NCBI GenBank assembly: GCA_021802745.1
Contig: JAJZRK010000077.1
Span: 1-13,610, forward strand
Length of the DNA: 13,610 nucleotides
Origin: a bacterium
Lineage (GTDB): Bacteria; Gemmatimonadota; Gemmatimonadetes; Gemmatimonadales; Gemmatimonadaceae
Direction of reading: 5' to 3'
The notes beneath the pieces were generated by a model. That model did not search any database. It was not told the origin of the DNA and worked only from the letters and a program-made list of their open reading frames with translations. Positions 7,601 through 13,524 of this stretch are shown here, in pieces; positions within the stretch are counted from its first letter, which is position 1; every line of letters starts with the position of its first letter. Position numbers and translations under genes: made by a program.

Positions 7601-8597
7601 TTCGCTCATAGACACCGTGCCGGAGTCGCTAACCATCGGCCGCAAGAACTTCTTTGCCGACGGCATCTACATCGGGTTCCCAAGGCTCCACCGTGGCACG
7701 GCGACGGTGGCCCACACGACGTTCGGCGACTCCACGTTCTTTGGCAACGGCGTGATCGTGCCCGGGGGTCAGCACCTCCCCGACGACCTGCTCCTCGGCA
7801 TCTGCACCGTCGCCGACAAGGCAACCATGCGGACGGGCAGCGCCTGGTTTGGGCATCCGGCGTTCGAGCTGCCGCACCGCGAGGTGATCGAGTACGACGC
7901 GCAGTTCACGTTCGATCCCACGCCGTGGCGATACGCGGTGCGCATCTTCTGGGAACTGACGCGATTTGTGGTGCCGACGCTCGCGGTCGCCATGGTGCTG
8001 GCCTGGTTCGCGCTGGTGACCGCCTGGTCGGAAGTCTCGTTGCCGGTCTTCCTGCTCGTGGCACTCCCCGCGGCCACGCTCGTCAGCGGCGCGGCATTCA
8101 CCGCGGCGGTCGTGATCACCAAGTGGTTCCTGCTCGGCAGGGTGCAGCCCGCCATGCACCCCCTGTGGTCCAGTTGGGCTTCGCGCTGGGACCTCATGTG
8201 CCTCGCCTGGCACATCTGCGCCGGGCCGCTCGTCTCACAGCTCGACAGCACGCTGCTGCTCAACGCGCTGTTGCGCATCACCGGCGTGCACGTCGGCCGG
8301 CGCGTGGTGCTCGGGTCCGGGTTCGCCGAGGATCTGCCCGACCCCGACATGCTCACGTTCGAGGATGGGTGCACCGTGGACTGCCTGTTCCAGGCGCACA
8401 CGTTCGAGGACCGCGTCCTCAAGATGGACCGCATCGCCATCCGCCGCGGCGCGACCGTGGGCAACAATGCCGTGCTCCTGTACGGCGCCGACATCGGCGC
8501 CGGCGCACGCGTGGCGCCGCAGAGCGTCGTGCTCAAGCACGAGCATTTGCAGGCGGGGCTCGGTTATGCAGGCTTCCCCACCCGCCCCATCACGTAG
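4632..8597 (+). CDS. Pls/PosA-family single-module NRPS (poly-epsilon-lysine synthetase-like)
   Basis: A 1,321-residue membrane-bound enzyme predicted to polymerise one amino acid into an isopeptide-linked homopolymer. Its adenylation domain (~8-505) has A3 YTSGTTGRPKG (168-178), A4 YDSSVEEL, A5 NGYGPTE (304-310), A7 YRTGD (387-391), A8 GRLDAQVKLRGYRVELG, and A10 with catalytic K497 in GGKLDRKALP. The carrier domain has LGGDSLSA with phosphopantetheine Ser554. From ~610 onward there are three modules, each membrane helices plus a hexapeptide-type left-handed beta-helix segment (helices near nt 6495-6680, 7213-7420 and 7960-8130). This is the Pls layout of adenylation, carrier and three tandem C-terminal domains; Streptomyces albulus Pls is about 1,319 residues. 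There is no standard condensation or thioesterase domain. I chose ATG 4632 because LLHEFF follows, as in homologues; GTG 4587 and ATG 4611 are in-frame alternatives. No ribosome site is strong. The family is secure; the product is inferred. Confidence 0.92.
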   Translation: MIQPQSPALLHEFFTRTAARWPHHVAVDVPPGRLRPHRHRTTYAELDRQSNAVARAIAPFVAGECIVAILLPRTGAHLYASQIGVMKAGAAYTCFDLAFPDERLRDTIADAQPAALLTDALGRARAVAAGFPAERILDVVDLAHERHHAPPIPTPPWLTPASLAYVIYTSGTTGRPKGVMIEHRSICNLVQSDLRTFALTPDDRAVQGSSAAYDSSVEELWLAFAAGSTIVVADEDTSRLGPDLVGWLRDERVTVFCPPPTLLRATGCVNPTQELPALRVLYVGGEALPQDVADRWAHGRSLVNGYGPTECSVTCTRAHITVGAPVTIGIPIHNVQAWIVDEQLQPLPDGMQGELVFGGACLARGYWQQPELTTERFPHHPTLGRIYRTGDSAQREPDGTLIYHGRLDAQVKLRGYRVELGAVESALAACDGVREAACTVQDDDGRQTLVAFIVPEAMVPVPSALELQEALRAVLPPYMVPALIAPINALPTSIGGKLDRKALPRLDGAPANGSDAAPDDPVERSIADAVRHVLRMAQYPETTADFFTALGGDSLSAAEFVTRLRDDPRANVLDVRDVYEARTVAGLAERARSRSPHAAQAADNAALLDLDFPVAAVTLRQGLSLLRSLLLASVALWLAAFKVLPAIVLKIGLVTSVILAPPAALLVMLAWAPIAVALAVFSKRRLIGTYTAGRVRVWGPDYLPHWLVQQSVKAIPWWILEGTEFQVMALRALGARIGRRVHIHRGVVLLRGGWDLLEIGDDVTLSQDAAIRIAELDGGHLVYSPVTLHDGVTLGVHSGVGAHCVLERDAMLADNASLGDGARVPAGELWDGIPAHPAGRAPAAPVVDRGHDLSPFAYAAHLWATRITLALLFALPLGALTWLTMRTWFVGDTQVVEWLLSGAFSVRVVAVVAMMLAAAIPLRLVLSALACRALGRIPDGAISRWRADYVRVWIKPLLVDNASKWLYGALFWPYWLRLAGARVGPDCEISSLIDTVPESLTIGRKNFFADGIYIGFPRLHRGTATVAHTTFGDSTFFGNGVIVPGGQHLPDDLLLGICTVADKATMRTGSAWFGHPAFELPHREVIEYDAQFTFDPTPWRYAVRIFWELTRFVVPTLAVAMVLAWFALVTAWSEVSLPVFLLVALPAATLVSGAAFTAAVVITKWFLLGRVQPAMHPLWSSWASRWDLMCLAWHICAGPLVSQLDSTLLLNALLRITGVHVGRRVVLGSGFAEDLPDPDMLTFEDGCTVDCLFQAHTFEDRVLKMDRIAIRRGATVGNNAVLLYGADIGAGARVAPQSVVLKHEHLQAGLGYAGFPTRPIT

Positions 8598-8625
8598 CCC
8601 GCCAAGAAAGAGGACACGCGGAAAC

Positions 8626-8661
8626 ACAGAACGCCCGAGCCGACCAGCTCGGGCGCTCTGT
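8626..8661 (+). terminator. Hairpin terminator after the Pls-type gene
   Basis: CGCCCGAGC (8632-8640) pairs with GCTCGGGCG (8647-8655) around a 6-base loop. The stem extends through one mismatch by ACAGA (8626-8630) with TCTGT (8657-8661). A T-rich tract follows and ends in five T's near 8697-8701. It lies 30 bp after the synthetase stop codon, as expected for a rho-independent terminator. Confidence 0.8.
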
Positions 8662-8697
8662 TGTCTCTCTGTTGTCTGTCTGTTGTCTCTCTGTTGT
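8654..8697. repeat. Four-copy 11-bp tandem repeat (CTCTCTGTTGT)
   Basis: Copies lie at 8654-8664, 8665-8675, 8676-8686 and 8687-8697. Copies 2 and 4 are identical, copy 3 differs at one base and copy 1 at its second position and possibly one more. The array forms the T-rich tail of the terminator and shares its first copy with the 3' arm of the stem. Confidence 0.8.
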
Positions 8698-8712
8698 TTT
8701 TCTGCCGTTCAG

Positions 8713-8754
8713 AGGCGCCGGTCGAAATCGAACCGACGAATGAGAGATTTGCAA
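8713..8754 (-). other. 3' half of a tRNA-Cys(GCA) gene, attachment-site-like remnant
   Basis: Read on the minus strand, this is tRNA positions 32-73. The anticodon loop TTGCAAA (8754-8748) contains anticodon GCA. Then come the anticodon-stem 3' strand TCTCT, a five-base variable loop (8742-8738), a 5/7/5 T-arm (8737-8721, with one G-T pair), the acceptor 3' strand CGGCGCC, and T at the discriminator position, as expected for tRNA-Cys. The homology stops at the anticodon loop. The bases upstream (TCAAA) cannot pair with TCTCT, and no D-arm or matching acceptor 5' strand follows. A CCA end is not encoded. Such 3' halves mark the boundary where tyrosine-recombinase elements integrate. No intact tRNA is present here. 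Confidence 0.75.
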
Positions 8755-9120
8755 TTTTGAATTCGCGGGCCACGGAGGTCAGCGCGAACGCTGCCAACAG
8801 GGCGTAACCCGCTACGGCAATGCGATTTGGCCGTCTTGGCCGACGTGTGTGACTTCGTTCGGCACGCTTCGCTTACCTCAAGTTTGTTACTCGATTTGTT
8901 ACTCGTGTGCCATTCAAGCAACGGCGGTTCCCGTGGGTCGACGTAGGCGATAAGCCTTGGGTCGACACCAACGGAGCATTCGCGTCCGCCTTTTGCGGGC
9001 TATGCTCACCCGGCATCGGCTTTCGCACGGCACCCTGCGTGTTTGCTCACTAACCCGTTCCGCGTCGCACCCAGGGACCGTTCGCTGAAAGCTCGAGAGA
9101 TCGCTGCATATCTCGTCTGC
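8755..9120. other. Stretch with no supportable gene, next to the tRNA remnant
   Basis: I see no convincing coding region on either strand. The minus-strand frame that stays open over 8709-8999 ends inside the tRNA remnant, has no good start or ribosome site, and shows no integrase motif. Two short direct repeats are present: GTTACTCG near 8886 and 8898, and TGGGTCGAC near 8934 and 8958. The stretch is probably decayed or intergenic island DNA. Confidence 0.4.
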
Positions 9121-9399
9121 CTAATGCGCACTTGTTCCTGTGACGTCGTGGAACGCAGAAAAGAGCAGCTCGGCGATTCGATGACGCTCGCTGGCTGGAT
9201 GAAGCGATCGACCAAGTAGGGCAAGCTCCGCTAGCCTGAGGTATCTCTGCACCTCAAGAGCTCGGGCACCTGACGCCAACATCCCCTCGATGGTAAGCGC
9301 CTCCTGTTCTACCGCGACAGCGTCGCGAGCACGGAGTTCTCCTGATGCATCCCAGCAGACGAGGAGAATCTCGAGAATACGGCGAGTTCCGTCGTCCAT
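9121..9399 (-). CDS. Hypothetical 92-residue helical protein
   Basis: I do not recognise this protein. It is predicted to be soluble and mostly helical, with a hydrophobic stretch RRILEILLVCWDASGELRA near the N-terminus and two Leu/Ala-rich heptad-like segments (AVEQEALTIEGMLASGA and YLRLAELALLG). It has no signal peptide and no recognisable motif. ATG 9399 is preferred; an in-frame TTG at 9441 would add 14 residues. Neither has a strong ribosome site. A minus-strand TATAAC near 9460-9465 could be a -10 element, but I could not assign a matching -35. Composition and residue order look like a real protein, but this is the least certain of the listed genes. Confidence 0.45.
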   Translation of the reverse strand: MDDGTRRILEILLVCWDASGELRARDAVAVEQEALTIEGMLASGARALEVQRYLRLAELALLGRSLHPASERHRIAELLFSAFHDVTGTSAH

Positions 9400-9609
9400 T
9401 GGCGTTAATTTGCCTGCTGCGGGTTGATGGTCGAGTGTCAAAGCATCGGCTCGCGGATGCGTTATAGTCTACCCGCCAGAAGGCGGCACAGCAACGCAAC
9501 GTCGCAGGAGAGGGCCCAATCGCGCCTCGTGAAACCGCACGGCAATTCTTGTGCGATTTCGCGAGGCGTTCCCACGATTTGTGTCCTCCGCCTCGAAACC
9601 GAAAGCGGG

Positions 9610-9996
9610 CTACTTGGGAGTGACGGATAGGGACAATAGCGACCCAGACACTGACGCCCGCGCTTTGTGATCGGCGCCGGCAATACCGACGATCTTCATC
9701 CACAGTCCCGGAGCCAGTTGAACGGAAGCGAGGGTGTACTCCGTCTCTTCACCGCCCTCAATGACGGTCGCACGTCGGATCGAAAGCGGTGACTGCGGTC
9801 CGCTGTCGCGCTCGCACTCGCTGCCCTTCACCAGCGCAATGCCCTCGCCGAGTGCGACGCTCGGAAATCCAGCGGACTCCGAAAGGTACAGTCCGACACG
9901 GCTCCGGAAGGACCTCGACAATCCCTCCTCTCGCGACCACCCACCAGCGAGTGCATCTCCTGCCCCAAGATCTGCTTCGGCAATGAAGGACGGGAG
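9610..9996 (-). pseudogene. 3' remnant of an unrecognised gene, truncated by the IS3-family element
   Basis: The minus-strand frame is open from the edge of the insertion sequence to a TAG at 9610-9612, about 128 codons. It reads like a genuine protein tail: SFIAEADLGAGDALAGGW, then VGLYLSESAGFPSVALGEG and VQLAPGLWMKIVGIAGAD, ending SVSGSLLSLSVTPK. The pattern suggests a beta-rich, possibly extracytoplasmic domain; I cannot name it. Coding-like text continues right up to the terminal repeat at 9997, so the N-terminus has been lost. I found no continuation on the far side of the element. A short product could start at the in-frame TTG 9921, but no ribosome site supports it. Confidence 0.5.
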
Positions 9997-10023
9997 TGAA
10001 CTTCCCCCGATTTAGTGGACACC
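9997..10023 (+). repeat. Left terminal inverted repeat of the IS3-family element
   Basis: Begins TGAACTTCCCCCGATTT and matches the reverse complement of 11235-11261 at 24 of 27 positions; the differences are at position 5 and positions 18-19. It is the end distal to orfA. Confidence 0.88.
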
Positions 10024-10027
10024 GGGT

Positions 10028-10893
10028 TTAGGCTGCTGCCCTGCGTTCGAACTCCATCGGGGAGAGATGGCCGAGCGACGAATGCCGCCGCCGGGGGTTG
10101 TACCACATCTCGATATAGCGAAAGATCGCCGCGCGCGCTTGCTCGCGGGTATGCCAGTCGGCGTCGTTGGCCAGCTCCGTCTTCAGCGTGGCGAAGAAGC
10201 TCTCCGCGACGGCATTGTCCCAGCAGTCCCCGACGCGACTCATGCTCACCGTCAGCGCGTGCTCCTGGAGTAGGGCTTGATAGTCTTCATGCGCTGAATC
10301 CCGCGGTCCGAGTGGTGCAGCAGTCCGACGCCGGGCTGCCGATGCGTGAGCGCCATCGTCAGCGCATCGAGCGCGAGTTGCCGCTCGAGCGTGTGCCGCA
10401 TCGCCCAGCCCACCACGCGCCGCGAGCCGAGATCCAGCACGATGGCCAGGTAGAGCCAGCCCTCGCGCGTCCACAGGTACGTGATATCGGACACCCAGAC
10501 GCGATCGATCCCCCCGACCTCCGCGACCCCGAACTGGCGATCCAGCGTGTTCGGCGCCACCGGCGCCTGGTGCCCGGACTGCGTCGTCACGCGGAACTTG
10601 CGCTTGTTCTTCACCCGCAGCCCGTCGGCCCGCATCAGCCGCGCCACGCGGTTCTCGCTGCACGGATGCCCCAGCGCCACCAGCTCGGGCTGCATCCGCG
10701 GACTGCCGTACGTCCGGTCGCTCGCCGCGTGCACCACGCGGATCGCCAGGACCAGCTGCTCGTTCTCGACCGCCCGCGCACTCGGCGGTCGTCTGCGCCA
10801 CGCGTAGTACCCGGCCTTCGACACCATGAGGACCCGGCACATCGTGACCACCGCGAACTCCACGCGGTACGCCTCGATGAACGCGAACCTCAT
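10028..10893 (-). pseudogene. IS3-family transposase orfB (DDE integrase), frameshifted
   Basis: OrfB carries the HTH_21 and rve DDE core. The first part (10893 to about 10294) reads normally: GYYAWRRRPPSARA, RVARLMRADGLRVKNKRKF, the first catalytic Asp in WVSDITYLWT, and the second Asp in LLHHSDRGIQ. It then runs into a stop at 10252. The rest continues in another frame to 10028 as HEDYQALLQEHALTVSMS and GDCWDNAVAESFFATLKTE, with the catalytic Glu, and YIEMWYNPRRRHSSLGHLSP. The junction fits a loss of about four bases after GIQ, where intact homologues usually read IQYA. ATG 10891-10893 overlaps the orfA stop as ATGA. Confidence 0.85.
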
Positions 10894-11198
10894 CGCGCGT
10901 CCTTCGCGAAGAAGACCGTCGCTTTTTTCAGGATGTCGCGCTCCTCTTCCAGCACGGCCACCCGCCGCCGCAACAGGCGCAGCTCCTCATCCTGGCTCGT
11001 CAGCTGCCCCTGGCCCGGGAACACGTCCCGTCCCGTCGCCCCGCCCTGCGCCTCCACCCGCCGCTTCCAGGTGCGCAACATGTCCGGCCGCACGCCGAGC
11101 ATCCGGACCACCTCCGCCAGCGGGTCTTTCGTCGTCAACGCCTGCCGCACCGCCTCCACCTTGAACTCTCGGCTGAACTGCCGTCGCTTCCGTCCCAT
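10890..11198 (-). CDS. IS3-family transposase orfA (helix-turn-helix protein)
   Basis: A 102-residue DNA-binding protein of the transposase_8 type. MGRKRRQFSREFKVEAVR (1-18) leads into the helix-turn-helix LAEVVRMLGVRPDMLRTWKRRVEAQ. A leucine-zipper-like tail follows, EELRLLRRRVAVLEEERDILKKATVFF, which normally mediates dimerisation. The start ATG 11198 is set by GGAGG about 5-6 bases upstream (11203-11208). A frame extending to 11246 exists but lies in the terminal repeat. The run CTGAAAAAAGC near the 3' end allows -1 frameshifting into orfB. Confidence 0.9.
   Translation of the reverse strand: MGRKRRQFSREFKVEAVRQALTTKDPLAEVVRMLGVRPDMLRTWKRRVEAQGGATGRDVFPGQGQLTSQDEELRLLRRRVAVLEEERDILKKATVFFAKDAR
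10922..10928 (-). promoter_or_regulatory. A6G slippery heptamer for programmed -1 frameshifting
   Basis: Minus-strand AAAAAAG lies inside orfA, ten codons before its stop. Slipping back one base gives a frame that stays open and fuses directly to orfB, the known way IS3-family elements make the OrfAB transposase. Here the fusion would still end early because of the orfB frameshift. Confidence 0.75.
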
Positions 11199-11234
11199 TC
11201 GACACCTCCGCCCTGAACATAGCAGGGCAATTGA

Positions 11235-11261
11235 GGTGTCCATCAAATCGGGGGAACTTCA
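11235..11261 (-). repeat. Right terminal inverted repeat of the IS3-family element
   Basis: Reverse complement begins TGAAGTTCCCCCGATTT. It pairs with 9997-10023 and lies just upstream of orfA, where it could carry part of its promoter. Confidence 0.88.
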
Positions 11262-11611
11262 GTTCTTCTTGCGCGGGATCACTGGGGACGCGTGCGTGGA
11301 CAGCACATCGGCGTGATCGGCGCATCGCTCTTGCGCAGCGCGAGCGTGCGCAACACGAAGTACCAGCACCTGCTTGCAAGAGCCGTATCGTTGTTGCTGT
11401 CCTATTGTCCCAAGTGTGACGCAACGCGGGCGCGGGCGCTCGTTAACGCGCAAATCATCAGCGCAGTGCACGCCGGTTACCTGTTCATCGACGCCGCGGT
11501 GCAACCGCCTCTTGACGTTCAATCAACTCATCATGCGTGACGGAAGTGCTCTGAGCCGCTGTGCCCCTTCCTAATCCGGGAAGTGGCTGTTCATTTCACC
11601 GTGGAGGTTCT
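11262..11611. other. Region without a supportable gene, leader of the small Cys/Gly-rich gene
   Basis: No frame on either strand looks coding. The plus-strand frame 11292-11540 has no ribosome site and no recognisable content. A TTGACG at 11512-11517 could be a -35 element, but no good -10 follows at the right distance. The start of the truncated gene left of the insertion sequence is not found here. Confidence 0.4.
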
Positions 11612-11827
11612 ATGTCGGAGAAGAAGAGCGAGACGCTTGAGGATCTGGTGGTGGACTCATTCGAGCTTGTCGCACCCGACGGAGAGGGGGAGTATGGAGG
11701 CGTCTTTGCACAATCCGACACGCTGACCGGGAATGACACATGCGGCTCCTGCACAGGTCAGGATACGTGCATTACGCTTTGCGGTGGTGGTGGTGGTGGT
11801 GGTGGAGACACGCCTTTGTGCTGGTAG
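11612..11827 (+). CDS. Small Cys/Gly-rich peptide, candidate RiPP precursor
   Basis: A 71-residue peptide starting at ATG 11612, set by GGAGG at 11603-11607. An in-frame upstream start at 11561 lacks such a site. Residues 1-30 look like a RiPP leader: charged, acidic, with LEDLVVDSFELV (9-20), the 'L..L.VDSF' style of leader seen with lanthipeptide-like precursors in Bacteroidota and Gemmatimonadota. EYGG (27-30) is a possible Gly-Gly cleavage site. The core holds five Cys (44, 47, 53, 57, 70) among Ser/Thr in TCGSCTGQDTCITLC, then eight Gly (58-65), and ends DTPLCW. Thr/Ser beside Cys suits thioether formation, but disulfides or no modification are possible. No LanB/LanC/LanM, YcaO or transporter gene is in the window. 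The precursor call is an inference from layout. Confidence 0.6.
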   Translation: MSEKKSETLEDLVVDSFELVAPDGEGEYGGVFAQSDTLTGNDTCGSCTGQDTCITLCGGGGGGGGDTPLCW

Positions 11828-11952
11828 CGAAGCCGTAATGACCACGTCTCGTCGATGCGCGGGGTTCCGTCGGCGAGGCGTGAACGGGCGTCCAAGCACG
11901 GACGCCATGCGCACCTGCCTGTCGGGCTGATCATTCATCAGGAAACGCATGC

Positions 11953-13407
11953 ATGCGACACTTTCAGTGCACGCTACACGACGAACGGCAGCGGCCTGAA
12001 CCGTACGAAACCTCGAGTTCCCGTTTCTCAGCGAACGCGGTGCGCCAGAGATGCGTGCTGTGTACTGCCACGTCTTTGCTCTTGTCGTGTGGCCTGTCTC
12101 GCGTGGGCGCCGGCCAAGCGACTATTCAGGGAAGGGTGCTCGATTCGTTGGGAGTTGCTTCAAGTAGCGATGCACCGCGGTGGCGAGCGCCCACGGTCGC
12201 ATTGGTCGGTTCCTCGCTCGTAGCCGAACTCGATGCGCGCGGACGCTTCGTCATTTCTGGTGTCTTGCCTGGTGAACAGCGCCTTGTGGTCGTGCATCCG
12301 TTTCTCGACTCCCTGGATGTGGCGCCCCCTCCCGTCATCGTGCACGTGGGACGCGATGGCGTCGCGCGTACGACTCTTGGTGTACCGAGCCCTGCCTCCA
12401 TATACCGATGGTTATGCGGTCGCCCCATGGCCGGGGACGGCGCCGTCGCAGGCCGTGTCTATCGCTCTGACGGAGCAACGCCGGTGCGAGATGCCGTCGT
12501 TGCGTCGGAGTGGAGTGAACGTGTGATCGGCGCTGCCAAGTCCGCCGCCGTGCAGCGTCGTGTCAGCGCGATGACGCGCGCCGACGGCGCGTTCACGCTG
12601 TGCGGAGCTCCGGCCGATGTCCCAGCCGACTTGTCGATCACTGCAGCGGACGGCAGTGTGGCTCGCTTGTCCGTCGAGTTCGCCGCGGTTCCATTGGAAG
12701 TGCGCGACGTCATTCTCGCTCTGCCTGGCGATCCAGATGGAACAGTGAGCGGCCTGGTGCTCGATGCGCAGGGCCATGCCGCGTCCAATGTCCTCGTTGC
12801 CGTCTCTGGCGACAGCACTGGGGTGCGCACGGATTCCCTCGGTCGCTTCCGGCTGGAGCATGTGAGGCCGGGAACGCACAGAGTTACGGCGCATCGCATC
12901 GGCCAACACCCCGGACAGGCTGCGATTCAGGTGCGATCGGCGGAGGTCGCCACCGTGACGCTCCGCATCGGAGGTACGGTGCAGCTATTGGCCCCGCAGC
13001 GGATCCTCACGCGTCAATCGACCGGTCGCGACGGCTTCGCTCTTCGACGCCACAGGGGCGCCGGGCAGTTCATCACCGGCGAGGAGATGGAGAAGTTCGG
13101 GTTTCGCACCGTGAGCGATGCCCTCCGCCGAGTGAATGGGCTATGGGGTGCGCTTGAACCGAACGGCGGTGCGTGGCGATTTCTCATGCGAAGTACAATT
13201 GATGGGACCAACTGCATGCCTCGTGTGTATGTCGGGGGGTTCTTGTGGCACGACTGGGGTAATCCGTTTGAAGATCTGGAAGTGACTTTTCGCACGCGGG
13301 ACATGGTCGGCATCGAAGTGTACAGGGCCACCGAAGCTCCTGCAAACTACCCGCCGGATATCAGAACCGGCTGCGGGGTGATCGTGATCACGACGAAACT
13401 TCAGTGA
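11953..13407 (+). CDS. Exported protein with three carboxypeptidase-regulatory-like domains and a TonB plug-like domain
   Basis: A 484-residue protein starting at ATG 11953, with AGGAAA about eight bases upstream. A hydrophobic stretch CVLCTATSLLLSCGLSRVGAG (34-54) ending near GQA looks like a signal peptide after an unusually long N-region, so the true start may be later. Three Ig-like carboxypeptidase-regulatory repeats follow at ~57-143, ~164-258 and ~263-340; each begins with an 'I.GRV', 'VAGRVY' or 'VSGLVLD' strand and has a 'GRF.I.GV.PG'-type turn. The C-terminus (370-484) resembles a TonB-receptor plug: FITGEEMEKFGFRTVSDALRR, later PRVYVGGF and MVGIEVYRATEAPANY, ending GCGVIVITTK. No beta-barrel follows, so it is not a complete receptor. 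It probably acts in the periplasm or at the outer membrane. It follows the small Cys/Gly-rich gene by 125 bp and may share its transcript. Confidence 0.82.
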   Translation: MRHFQCTLHDERQRPEPYETSSSRFSANAVRQRCVLCTATSLLLSCGLSRVGAGQATIQGRVLDSLGVASSSDAPRWRAPTVALVGSSLVAELDARGRFVISGVLPGEQRLVVVHPFLDSLDVAPPPVIVHVGRDGVARTTLGVPSPASIYRWLCGRPMAGDGAVAGRVYRSDGATPVRDAVVASEWSERVIGAAKSAAVQRRVSAMTRADGAFTLCGAPADVPADLSITAADGSVARLSVEFAAVPLEVRDVILALPGDPDGTVSGLVLDAQGHAASNVLVAVSGDSTGVRTDSLGRFRLEHVRPGTHRVTAHRIGQHPGQAAIQVRSAEVATVTLRIGGTVQLLAPQRILTRQSTGRDGFALRRHRGAGQFITGEEMEKFGFRTVSDALRRVNGLWGALEPNGGAWRFLMRSTIDGTNCMPRVYVGGFLWHDWGNPFEDLEVTFRTRDMVGIEVYRATEAPANYPPDIRTGCGVIVITTKLQ

Positions 13408-13493
13408 ATCGTCCTGAGAGAAGCGCATACTCGTGGAGCCACTTATCGCAGCAAATCGCAAGGCGGCTTGAGTGACGTGACATAATGAAGCCT

Positions 13494-13513
13494 CCCCGCC
13501 CCAAGGGGCGGGG
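13494..13513. repeat. Perfect 9-bp hairpin, end of an IS200/IS605 element
   Basis: CCCCGCCCC (13494-13502) and GGGGCGGGG (13505-13513) form a perfect palindrome around AA. It lies 11 bp beyond the stop codon of the tnpA remnant, where IS200/IS605 elements carry the subterminal hairpin bound by TnpA. No T-run follows on the plus strand, so it is less likely to be a plain terminator. The exact cleavage point cannot be fixed from one end. Confidence 0.65.
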
Positions 13514-13524
13514 TATCTACCAGC

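Larger units (their letters stand above)
9997..11261 (-). mobile_element. IS3-family insertion sequence, 1,265 bp, defective
   Basis: The element has 27-bp terminal inverted repeats starting TGAA, an orfA/orfB pair on the minus strand, a slippery A6G site and a DDE transposase, all typical of the IS3 family, whose usual length is 1.2-1.3 kb. The flanking bases (GAG on the left, GTT on the right) show no target duplication. The element may have arrived by, or later taken part in, a rearrangement that removed neighbouring DNA. orfB is frameshifted, so the copy is unlikely to move without help. Confidence 0.9.

Noticed and set aside
7322..8743. Plus-strand 473-codon frame overlapping the synthetase
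   Set aside because: It is an Arg/Ala-rich shadow of the synthetase in another frame; its tail simply runs into the reverse of the tRNA remnant.
8709..8999. Minus-strand open frame ending in the tRNA remnant, considered as a decayed integrase
   Set aside because: It has no tyrosine-recombinase motif, no start with a ribosome site, and low-complexity content. Frames further upstream also show nothing integrase-like.
9254..9703. 149-codon minus-strand frame
   Set aside because: It overlaps the 9121-9399 gene in another frame and is Arg/Ser/Cys-rich without any pattern.
10015..11316. 433-codon plus-strand frame across the insertion sequence
   Set aside because: It is antisense to orfA and orfB and has no transposase-like content.
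11292..11540. 82-codon plus-strand frame right of the insertion sequence
   Set aside because: No ribosome site, no recognisable motif, and its reading frame continues from the inverted repeat; coding potential is doubtful.
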